This document shows, one piece after another, positions 11,121-22,979 of a DNA stretch of 64,000 nt; positions within the stretch are counted from its first letter, which is position 1; the number at the start of each line of letters is the position of its first letter. The notes beneath the pieces are model-generated. The model saw nothing but the letters and a program-made list of their open reading frames with translations, did no database searches and was not told the DNA's origin. This stretch comes from Ashinkailepas kermadecensis. Lineage: Eukaryota > Arthropoda > Thecostraca > Neolepadidae. Where the stretch lies: assembly GCA_034440615.1 (NCBI GenBank), contig JAOTOM010005182.1, positions 1,170,001 to 1,234,000 of the forward strand, read 5' to 3'. Position numbers and translations under genes: made by a program.

Positions 11121-14100
11121 GCGGCGTCAGAGGCGGATGCAGGGGGCGTCACTTGGGCACGTGCCCCGCACCAATAATAGAAAGGTGGTGCCCCTCTGAC
11201 CGGGAAAAGATGCCACATTGGGTAGGTTGGAGTGCACCCCCTCCCTCGCTCAACGGTTTTTCTCAATAAATATTGCCCTTCTCAGAGGAAAAGGCTTTAG
11301 TATGCTCGAGTGCGCCCCCCCCCCCGATGAACGACTTTTCCGTCGAAGGCGCTCTCCAGGGACTGCAATGGCGCCCCTCCAGGGACTGCAATGGCGCCCC
11401 TCCAGGGACCGTGCAATGGCGCCCCCATAGGGACTAATGGCGCCCCTCCAGGGACTGTAATGGCGCCCCTCCAGGGACTGTGCAATGGCGCCCCTCTAGG
11501 GACTGTGCAATGGCGCCCCTCTAGGGACTGTGCAATGGCGCCCCTCCAGGGACTGTGTAATGGCGCCCCTCCAGGGACTGTGCAGTGGCGCCCCTCCAAG
11601 GACTGTGCAATGGCGCCCCTCCAGGGACTGTGCAATGGCGCCCCTCCAGGGACTGTGCAATGGCGCCCCTCCAGGGACTGTGCAATGGCGCCTCTCCAGG
11701 GACTGTGTAATGGCGCCTCTCCATGCTATTGCGCCCCATGAAAAGTTCTGGATCCGCCCCTGTGCGTCATTTCTGTTCGCTGCGCTGCCACGCGCGGGTG
11801 TGACGTTGGTTTGTACGCGGTTGGTTTGTGCGCGGGTGTGACGTTGGTCTGTACATGATGCGGCACGAGCGCCGCCGCAAGTCGCATTGTAGGCGGTCAC
11901 AACCCGGGGGCGGATACAGCAATTGTCATGTAAAGGGCACGTTTTCTCTGAGGATCGCCTTCGGCGGAAACAAATTGAGCGGAGAGGGGTGCACTTCAGC
12001 ATACTGGAGGGGCGCCATTTCGACTCCAAGGGGCGTCTTCCTATGAAACGGACATCCTTGACTGAACAATTAACTAAGCGGGTTGGAGGGTTGCACTCGA
12101 CATTTCCTGATACCGGGTTCAACATTCACACCACTCGGGACATTTCCCAATCCCGCGGCCAACCGGCGAAACATTGTGGGCGGCGCCATTAGCCGTGGTC
12201 GTGCATGAAGTGCGTCGAGAACCACCCAATACACAATAAACAAACTCGACATTTCCTGAAGGGCGTCTTTCCTGGCCGGAGTGGCTCCATCTTCCCATGA
12301 GTGGGATCAGATGCTCCAGTGCTCCTGTATCCGCCCCTATCACAACTGGTGTTCACCGCCACCAAAAACCGGTATATCCGAATGGTTGGAGGCAGTGCCG
12401 TCTAGTTCCTGCAGATCAAGTCTGCGCACCATCGTTACGGCAGGTACCGCCGTATCGATGGTGTGTTATGCGCCGGAGGGTTTGCAGTGATGGGCACTGT
12501 TTTCGTATGGCAGTTACTGCCGTATCGATGGTGTATTGTGCGCCGAGTCCGTATGGCAGGTACCGCCGTATCGATGGTGTATTGTGCGCCGGGTCCGTAT
12601 GGCAGGTACCGCCGTATCGATGGTACATTGTGCGCCGGGTCCGTACCAGATGTGTGCTCGGGCGCCTTGACTAGGTCTGGATCCATTCTAGTTTAGTTTA
12701 CTTTATCTATATATGTTGTGTTATCTTACTTCTCACTATAATATTTACATATTCATAAGCCGTGCAGCCAGCCCCGCGACAGCTGAAGCCGTGTGGCATC
12801 AGGAGACAATGCAGGCGTACCTCTGGATGCATAACATGGCGATCCATCCATGCACTATTTCGTATACACGTATACAATGACAATACTCGTTGCAGGATCA
12901 GTGGCGTCGCCGCGAAATTCTTCTGGGGGGGGGGGGGCAATGTTGATAGGGGGCCTCCTTCTCCCCGAAAGGGGGCCTCCACTGTGTTAGGGCCTCCTAT
13001 TGCTATTTAGGCTCTTAGTATGGTTCCCGAATGGGGAGCATGATTTCGTATTGATGTCTTGTTTGTTCTTGGCATGGTGCATCATTTACACGAAACGCAA
13101 TAGCAAGAATCATTTTTTTTCGCTGATAACTGAGCCATACCAGGGTATAAATAAGCAAATGTGGATAAATACGTCAGTGCCAAAACAAGCCAATATCTTT
13201 ATGCTTTATCGACGAGAAGAATCTTCCCGCTGGCCTCTAGATTGCAGCGAGCTGGTGGGGCTGGTGCTGAGCATATCTTAAAGATATCTCCCATTGATCA
13301 ACCCGCTTCTATGTCCACCAAGTTTAACTGAATATAGCTAGGTTCATCACTACTGTTAGTCATTCCCACAGCTTGATCTCATAAACAAGCTTCAACGATC
13401 ATTTCTCAGTCCTAGGACGACAATTTCGCGAAGGTGACAACGAGAAGTGGATTGAATTGGTGTTCTGATCGTCATCTTAGGGATTTAAAAAAAAAAATAA
13501 TAACATTTGGTACTGGCTGCAAGGCACTTGGCACGGAAGCTAAAATAATAAATCCTCCGCGAATAAATTCACGGCAAGAACATGCACTGAACAACAATGC
13601 ATCAATGACAATGCAACAATGTAACAATGACTGCATAAATAATGCAAAACTTTCAAATTCCACGCCGTCACGCCCATGGTTTTCGCTGTGCTGTACCGTT
13701 TTGTAAATTATGTCGTTGAGAAGGTATTGAAGTTTGGAAGCTCTAATTATGCAGGCTGTAATCACAGAAGGCAAGTTTATTGGAAGAAAATACATATAAA
13801 AACATCATTCCTCCCATTTAATATGGGGCATCGGTGGTGTTTTGTATGCTTGTGAGGAGGAAGTTGCCCCCTCAATGTAGGATTTGCTCCATTGGCGTAT
13901 GTTTGTGAAAATTATTGGGGGATCAGTGACGTACCTATATTTGCGTCAAGGGGAGGGGGGGCAAACGTATTTGGAGGGGGTCCACCTACTCAATATAGAC
14001 TTCCGATTTCGACCACTATTTTGTCAAAGGGGACCTTTTTAAATAAAATAATTAGTGACCAACTGAATTATCCTGTGGAGGGGCCTAGTCTACCACTATC

Positions 14101-17100
14101 GTTTCTGATTCGTCGGATTTCAACCCTAGCTCCCCCACCCTGTTCGAATGTATTATTTTGGTATCCCTTGATAAGTCACCTCGCACTGCTGAAATTACAC
14201 CTACACAAATCACTTTCAAATGTAAAATTTCCCAATTTCAGACATTCCAGTTCATAGTGCCCGGTCGTCACGACGCCAACGTTATTGCACGTGCACACCC
14301 ATCTTGCGTATTCGGCGCATTCGCCACACTTCGTGCGATGCTACGGATTCTGCTGGGCCTCCTACGCTTTGCTAATTGCTGCCACATGATAGACTTGCAC
14401 CATATCTGACGTGATGAAATGCTTCGTATGGGCGTTCGCTGCGAAAATTCGATGAACTAAATTCGATCATTAGTTCCCTACTTCCAATATTTTATGGTGA
14501 AGAAATGCGGATACCCGCTGAGCTTTGATGTACATCATATCCTTGATTAAACATGCTTCCAGGTTGGCTACCGAACCGAGGCCCTGCCTGAGTGTACTTC
14601 TTTGGACCCGTTTCGTATTTCTTTGTCTACGGATGTGTCTTATGGCTCCAATCCATTTTTGTTAGAGGCCCAACGCATTTTCGAAACCCCTGCTCGTTTT
14701 GGGGTTTGTTGCTTTCTTGTGCACCGAAGATTTTTCTTAGTTGTCGGGGCGCTTTAAAAGATCTCGATGTCTTTACTTAGTGCCCGGTATTTTTGTTCGT
14801 TTTGGAACCATGTAGCTTTTTGCGGTCCCAGCCTCTTTTCAGGCCCTTGTGTGGTCGCATGGCCCCTGTGTGCCTTGAGAGCTTCCGGTGTTTTTTTGTG
14901 TTGTTTTTTTAGAGTTCCCGGTATATTTATTTAGGGCTGCAACGCATGTTTTAGGGCCCTGTCGCTTTTTGCGAGACTACGCTTTGGAGGGCGAGTTGCA
15001 TTTTCGGTCCCCGTTGTGCTCTTAGGGTCCCGCTGTGTTTATTTGGGGCTTCTGACGCACATTTGTGGTAGCCCAGTACGATTTTGGGGCTTCGGTGCGA
15101 TTTTTCTGGGTCCTGGCGCGACTTATCGCGCCCAGGCGCGTGGTACCGGGGACCCAACGCCAGTTATCTGGGCTCAACGCGATTTTTGTGGATCTCTTCT
15201 GAATTTACTTAAATTCCGAATCCAGGCCTGATTTTTCGAGTCCCTGGCGCCATGTTTTTGTATCTCACCTCGATTTTCTTCGAGCTCCGATATGTTTTTC
15301 GATGGCGTACGCGATTTGTGAAGGCATCTGATGATATGTTCGGTGCTCCAGAACCATTTTCCTGACCCGGACTTTTTTTTGGAATCCCTCCTTATTTTGG
15401 AGGGCTCCGGCTTTATTTTTCGGATACCGATGCGACTTTGGGGGGTCACACGGTGCTTACGTGGGGCCCTAGACGCCAATTGGTGGCAGCCCCATCGTGA
15501 ATTTGTGATGCCCAGACGAAATTTTTGGTACTACCGATGGGAATTGTGGGTCCGAGCGCGATATTTGGTGGGACCGGTTCGAGTTTGCGGGGCGCGTTGT
15601 ACTTAGATGTGGCCCCAACGCGATCTTGGCGGTTCCTGTTGCAGATTTTCGTGCCTCGGAGCGAGTTTTCTGGGGCCCGCCGTATTTACTTGGATCCCCT
15701 ACGCAAATTCTGGTGGACCGACGCGAATTTGTGTGGCCCCAGCGCGACTTTTGGGGGCCTCGGCTCAATTCTTGGGAGCATATCCCTCTTAGGAGGGAGA
15801 GGTTGTAATTTTTTTCCGGACCTGTTCTTAATTTTCCGGTGCTGGGGTCGATTCGATCGAGTCTCGGTGTGAACTTTTGGACATCGAGTTCTATTTTTTT
15901 AAAGGTTCTTATGTGATATTTTTGGGTCCCGGTACGATTCTTCGGTCTCCAGGTACGATTTTTTTCGGTGCCCTGACACGTTTTTTTCCAGTGCCCAACG
16001 GGTTTTTTTTTTGGGGGGAGGACTGACACGATTTTTTGGGGGCGCAGAGTGACATTCCGGTTGATAATTGATTTTTGGTGCAGCTGCAACCTTTGGGGTC
16101 CAGGCGCGACCTTTTTGGTCCCCAGTGAGATTTTCAAGGGCTGCGACGCGACGTTTTTAATCCAATGTAATATTTTGTGTCCCGACGTCATTTGCTTGGA
16201 TCCCTAGCGTGAGTTTTAGCGACCTCGACACTGCGGGGTCCAATACGTTTTGGATGCTTTTGGTATCATTGTTGGGGCCCCAGGGTGATTATCCATGTCC
16301 GGATTGTTTTTCGTTGCCCGGCTTCATTTGTGTCCCAATGATACTGTTGGGGAACTGTGCGACCTATCGTGCCCCTAGCGTGATTTTCATGGTCCGGGCG
16401 TGAATTGTTGGTACCCCTAGGCTCAGCGTGATTTTCAGGGGCCCCGACCGGATCTTTTTGGGCCCATATCGTGATTTTCAAGTACCCCGGCACGACTCCT
16501 ACCATTTCAGTGGCTTCTTGCAAATTATAGGCCTCCTCTCGCGTCTTAGGCGTCTCGTCTCATTTCCTGGGGCCTCTTTACTGGTTTTAGATGTCTCCTC
16601 GTGTGTCCTCCCATCCTCCATATTCATTGGTCCTCCTCTCCCGTTTTGGAGGGCCTCCTCCCACATCCTGGGGCCCCTTTAACATGACATGGGGCTTCCT
16701 CTCATATTCCAGGGGCATTTTCTGCCAAATTAGGGGCCTCCTGTCACGCCTCGTGGGCCTCCTCCTTTGTCCTCGCAAAGCTTACCCGTCTTGAAGGGAT
16801 CTTCAATTTTGGAAACCTCGCCTCCTTCCATACCTGCTACCTACCACTCCCATCTTAAGGGAATTCTCTCATTTCCTGGGAATTCCTTCCGGTCGTCGGG
16901 GCCTCATTCGGCCCTGGAGACCTCCTACTCCGTCTTGAGGGACTCCTCTCGAGTCCGGCAGGGGCCTCCTTTTCTCTTCTAGAGGCTTTCTTTTTCAAAT
17001 TAGTGGCCTCCTCTCACGTCTTCGGGGCCTCCTGTTCTGCGTTTTGATTCTATCTTTGCCCATTTTAAGGGTGGCCTCGTATCTCCTGGTGGACTCCTCT

Positions 17101-20100
17101 TCTCTCTCGGGTGCCTCCTCTTCCAAATTACAAGCAACCTTTCCTATCTCAGTTACCTTGTCATTTCCTGGAGACCTTCTTACCCGTCTTGAGGCCTTCT
17201 TTCTCGCCTGGGAGCCATCCCTCTTATCTAATGGCCCTTCTCTTCTATTTTAGGGGCTTCCTCGTTCATCATAGGGTCTCATTTCCAATATTATATCGTC
17301 CTCTTCCGAATTAGGTGCTTCCTGACACTTTTCTGGATCATCCTTTTCTATCTTGGGGGAACCTTACCCGTTTTGGGGACTGCTTTTGCGTCTCCAAAAC
17401 CTCATCTCATATCCACTGGCTTTCTCTTCCGTCTTAGGGCCTCCTCTCGTTTTCTGAGGTCTCCCTTCCCGTATTGGGGCCTCCTTTGCAATCATGGGGG
17501 CCTCCTTTGCAATCCTGGAGGCCTCCTTTGCAATCCGGGGTGTCTCCTTTGCAATTCTGGGCCTCCTTTGCAATCCTGAGGGCCTCCTTTGAAATCCTGG
17601 AGTCCTCCTTTGCAATCCCGGGGGCCTCCTTTGCAATCTTGAGGGCCTCCTTTACAATCCTGGGGGGCCTCCTTTGCAATCCTGGGGGCCTCCTTTGCAT
17701 TCCTGGGGACTCCGTGCCAATTGTTGGCACTCTCTAGATTTCTGGGGCCTCCTATCCTTTCCTAGGTGACTCCTTTTTCAAATTAGTGGCCTCCTCTCAC
17801 GTCTTGGAGGCCTCCTCTCATGTCTCGTCGGCCTCCTTGTTCACTTTTTTCCTGTGCATTTCCGGATATGGGCCTCCTCAAATTTCAGTGGGGCGGTTCC
17901 CCCCCCCAGTCTCACGGCAGGGGGGGACGACTGCCCCCTCTGACCCCCGGTGGCGACGCCCCTGTGCAGGACATAGTGAACAAAATGCCACATTAGCCAC
18001 AGCACACCAGCACTACTGCATTCGTATAATGCGCCGTGCCTCCCAGTTTCATATTGTTTCTTGGGAAGCCCCGCAACTCTTTACTTTTCACAAATTGAGG
18101 TTTCCATGAGACATCAAGGGGAAAATTTTGCTGCTAAGGACTCCCATGCGATTCACCATAAATATGTTTTCGTTGGCTGTGGTATAAATTTCAGGCATAT
18201 AAGAGCGTTGCAGCGTTAGCGTGGATACCCTACAGCCGTCCCGGTAGCAGTCGCCACACCGGAAAATTTCCAAATAATCTTGGGGAATCAGCTCCGGTCT
18301 TGGGTTCTTGATATTTGAATCCAAGTCTTGGCAACTTTCCGAATGCCTTGTAAAAATTTCGGCGTGTCTGGTCGCAACGATCTTGTATTTCTTTCAATGT
18401 TTAGCTTAGTCCAAATCTTTTAGATTTTCCGATTCCAAGTGGGAGGTACAGGGAGTGCGAGAAGCATGTTGAATACATCCAAGATATACACATTGCGCTG
18501 ACGGTGATTCGACAAAGCCCAGCAGCGTGAAGGTATCTTGGTTCAGGTCGCGGGCCACCGAGCAGGAGGTCGGATAATGTGCTGCTGCGGCAAAATTGCT
18601 CTCGCAGGGCACTCTTGGTCCAGTGATCTGAAATCCTGGATCAATTGAACCTGGAGCTACCGAAACAATACCTATGTTGTCATGCAATATTTGTTTTCCA
18701 CTGATGAGACCGATTTTGACGATCATTTATATGCACAACTCGCTAGAGTGGGTGAAGACGAAGAGAGTGAGGGAGTGTGAGTGGAATTATGCTGCAGAAA
18801 GTCTCAGGGTTTTTCTTCAGCAACCCTGAAGCGTTCTCGACCAGTCTGACGACTTCATTGCTTGGAATATGCATGTACAGCATATCCTCTGGGTGCCATG
18901 CACGGCACCTTCTCGAGTAAAAACCATGTAACAACCATGCTCTGGGTGGTTAAAAATAAAAACTGATGAGCAGCGTGCCTAGGAAATATCCTTGATTGTC
19001 CTGCCGGAAGCGTGGACACTACTGTGTAGATCATACATGAAAGTTAGAACACGACCCTGACACTCGCACGAAGTCTTTCATGATATTCATTCAGGATAAT
19101 CCTGTACCGGTCCTCAATGCACCTGAAGGCATGCCGCCGCTGTGACGAGATAATCCGCAGTGTTTAGGTGTCGATATTCAGATGCTACCCATTCCCTCAA
19201 CTTGCAGGTTGTTCGCAATTGCCTACCTCAATGGTCTACCAAGCAAGTCATTGTTAGCAAAGAGAGAGTCGCTTTGTTGTGAACAAAGCGGAACATAAAC
19301 GTGTTCCACGTACAATGCCGGGCGGAATGTACTGGTGACTGCGGCCACTGTACGCCTGATTATTTCACTACCCGACATCCGTGATCATCGCTTTGCCTGG
19401 CACCCGTAACCCATTCAATGGTGGGTGGATCACTCCGCCCTGCAGGCGGGTGGTGACGTCATCACGAGATGGTGACGTCATCGGCGGCGCGGACGTGTGT
19501 GCGGTGTGGCACTATCATTGCTGAGCTGCACCCTGCCGTTCCACGCTGCGAGCACAGCTCGGTGCGATTTGGTGACGTCACAGTCGGCTGACATTCTGTC
19601 GATAGAGCCGAGCCGACTGTGAGCGGAGATGAGTCGTGCACGACACGGTTTGGTGCGCGGCTGTTGAACTGTTTACCTCTTTTGCATGGGTTCGCTATTC
19701 CGCTCGCAACGTGGGAAATGACCGATGTTCCTCCGTCAGGCAGGCGACCGGCGGCCGAAGCGCAGTGAATGTGAGCATGAGTCTGTGCAGTCATTGTATG
19801 GCTCGTTTGTTTATTTGTTGTGGAGGGACCCGCGGTGGTGTGGAGGCACCCGCGGTGGTGTAGAGGGACCCGCGGTGTTGTTTGGGGGGGGGGGGCGATG
19901 GTGTTGGTGTTGGTGTTGGTGTGGGTGTGGGTGTTGGTGTGGAGAGACCCCGGTGGTGGGAAGTTCCGCTGTGTCGTGGAGGGACACACAGTGGTGTGGA
20001 GAAATCACGGTGTTGTGGGTGGATTCCAGTAGTGTGGAGGAGCACCAATAGCAGATACGGCCAACCGTAGGTGGCGAGGTCACCGTCGGCTGTGTGTACT

Positions 20101-22898
20101 GTGTACTGTGTACCGGTGCTGGTGGCGCTCTCCGTCGGCTGTGTGTACTGTGTGCCATGTACAGTGTACCGGTGCCGGTGCCGCTCTCCGTTAGCTCTGT
20201 GTACAGTGTATAGTGTACGGTGGGCCGCTCCCCGTCTTGTTACTGTGTGCCGTGTAGTTACGCGTTAGCCTTGCCCAAATAACCAACCAACAGTGTACCG
20301 GTGCTGGTGCCGCTCTCCGTTACCTCTGTGTACAGTGTACCGGTGCTGGTGCCGCTCCCCGTCGGCTGTGTGCACTGTGTACAGTCTACTGGTACTGGTA
20401 TCGCTCTCCGTTAGCTGTGTGTACAGTGTACTGTGTACAGTGTACGTGTACCGGTGCTGGTGGCGCTCCCCGTCAGCTGTGTATACCGTGTACAGTGTAC
20501 TGGTAGTGGTATCGCTCTCCGTCGGCTGTGTGTATTGTGTACAGTGTACCGGTGCTGGTGGCGCTCTCCCTCAGCTGTGTGTACTGTGTACAGTGTACCG
20601 GTGCTGGTGGCGCTCTCCGTCAGCTGTGTGTACCGTGTACAGTGTACAGTGTACCGGTGCTGGTGGCGCTCTCCCTCAGCTGTGTGTACTGTGTACAGTG
20701 CACAATGTACCGGTGCTGGTGGCGCTCTCCGTCAGCTGTGTGTACAGTGTACCGGTGCTGGTGGCGCTCTCCGTCAGCTGTGTGTACCGTGTACAGTGTA
20801 CTGGTACTGGTATCGCTCTCCGTCGGCTGTGTGTACTGTGTACAGTGTACCAGTGCTGGTGGCGCTCTCCCTCAGCTGTTTGTACTGTGTACAGTGTGCA
20901 ATGTGCCGGTGACAGTCGGCCGTCGGCAGCGCTTTCTGTTCAGCCTTGTCGTGCCGGTCCCACGCACAGCTGCGCTGACGCTTTACGTCGCGGGTGAGAA
21001 TGGCTCCGCAATGATTGTGAGTCATCCGACGGCGCCGGCAATGTGGGCTTGTTCAGCTGGTCGCTGTTGAGAGCAGCCGATGGCCGTGCCCCTCGCTGCA
21101 TACGCTGCATCCGCGGTCCTTTGATCCTGGCTGACAGCAAAGCAGGTTATGCAGGTTACCTGGCTGTGAAGGACGTCTAACTGCGCGCGACACTGACGCT
21201 CACCAAGGCTATTCCGTGCATTTATGATGCAATGAGCACGACCAGTGATCTGGCCGTAACCAGGCCGCCAGTTTTCCTTTATTTGCTTTCCCGATGAGCT
21301 TCATGTGAGTTGCGTGTTGCCTTGTCGTGTTTGCTGCAGTTCCGTGGTGCTTTGTCGTGTTTGCTGCAGTTGCGTGTTGCCTTGTCGTGTTTGCTGCAGT
21401 TCCGTGGTGCTTTGTCGTGTTTGCTGCAGTTGCGTGGTGCCTTGTCGTGTTTGCTGCAGTTACGTGGTGCCTGAACGTGTTTTTGATATTGGCGTGTTGT
21501 CCGGACGTGTTTACGATAGTTCCTTGTTTTGCGATAGTTGCGTTTTGTTCGGACGTGTTTACGATAGTTCCGTGTTGCCTGGACGTGTTTACGATAGTTA
21601 TGTGTTGTTCGGACGTGTTTACGATAGCTGCGTGCTGCCTGGACGTGTTTACGATAGTTCCGTGTTGCCGGGACGTGTTTACGATAGTGTGTTGTCCGGA
21701 CGTGTTTGTGACAGTTCCGTGTTGTCCGGACGTGTTTACAATAGTTTCGTGTTGTCTGAATGTGTTGGCTGCAGTTTCGTGTTGTCCAGACGTGTGCACT
21801 GCAGCTGCATGTTGTCTGAATGCGTTGGCTGCAGTTTCGTGTTGTCCGGACGTGTGCACTGCAGCTGCATGTTGTCTGAATGCGTTGGCTGCAGTTTCGT
21901 GTTGTCCGGACGTGTGCACTGCAGCTGCATGTTGCCTGAATGTGTTGGCTGCCGGTTGTCTGTGCACCTTGTCGACGCTTGACTGATGGGTGCAATATGA
22001 CCATAGTTGTCGACTCGCCCTAAAGCCCAAATAACTAACTAACTGACGCTTGACTGAGCGGCATACCCACGGGGAAGAATGCTTCAGTTGTGCGCAGCGG
22101 TAAGAGTTTTATTACAAAACATACAGAGAAATTACACCTTGTCCCCTTCAAAGTAATGCCCCCCCCCCCAAAAAAAAAAGAAGAAGAAAAGATGCATTCG
22201 CTTCTGCCACCCACGGAAGCACTTGGCAAAGTCCTCCTCCTCAAGGTCCCTCAGCTCCCTCGTCACAATGGCCTTGCTCTCTTCTACGGAGGCGAAATGA
22301 GTTCCTTTGAGCACAGTCTTCAGCCTGGGGAAGAGCTAGAAGTCGCACGGTGCGAGATCTGGGGAATAAGCAGATTTACGAGTGCTGTTCTGCCAGTGGT
22401 CGCATGCTACCTAATAGTGTAATATACGAAATTCCTTGTTCCGGTTGCTCAAAATCATGTTGGGGAAACCGGAAGGGGAATTCAGGCACGAATGAATGAG
22501 CACAAACGCGATGTGAGGTATCATAGGCAGTGCAGTGCTATTGTGGTCCATATCGACGAGTGAAAATGTACCAAAATGGGATGACGTAAGAGCTTTAGAG
22601 AAGAATATCAAAAAACGAACAAGAAAAGCATTAGAGGCAGCACATATATGCACACGCGACACGATCAATTCAAGAGTCGGTTCTGTTACCTGGGCAGGAC
22701 CTGCAGCGAGATTATCTATTGCGAAAAGCCGAACATGAATTGGCACTTGATTTTTACGGCAGAAAATGTGACTTGTTACCTGCTTGATATTGTCTGCAGT
22801 TGTGCGCTATGTTGTGTACCGATGAAGACCTATTGAGGTCGAAACGTTTACATTAAAGTATCTCCACATAATTTGTTTGTTTTCATCATCCATCCTCA

Positions 22899-22979
<81 letters not shown>

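Larger units (their letters stand above)
12899..17964. mobile_element. hAT-like element C, about 5.07 kb, no transposase
   Basis: The left end CAGTGGCGTCGCC and right end (complement of CAGGGGCGTCGCC) match 12 of 13. Immediate flanks TGCAGGAT (12891-12898) and TGCAGGAC (17965-17972) match 7 of 8, as expected of an 8-bp hAT duplication. Both ends continue into G- or C-rich runs. No transposase-like frame is visible; most of 14590-17880 is diverged minisatellite. Confidence 0.7.

Noticed and set aside
13923..13960. Another hAT-like left end (CAGTGACGTACC)
   Set aside because: I found no matching right end or 8-bp duplication for it within the window.
15469..16191. 240-residue minus-strand frame
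   Set aside because: It lies in the diverged ~30-bp repeat of element C; composition follows the repeat and no domain is seen.
20293..21070. Cys/Val-rich secreted-like proteins
   Set aside because: They come from the 49-bp minisatellite; peptides repeat with the DNA period in several frames.
21209..22030. Thr/His/Asn-rich repeat proteins on both strands (up to 273 residues)
   Set aside because: The 30-bp period keeps frames open on both strands; there is no non-repeat coding sequence.
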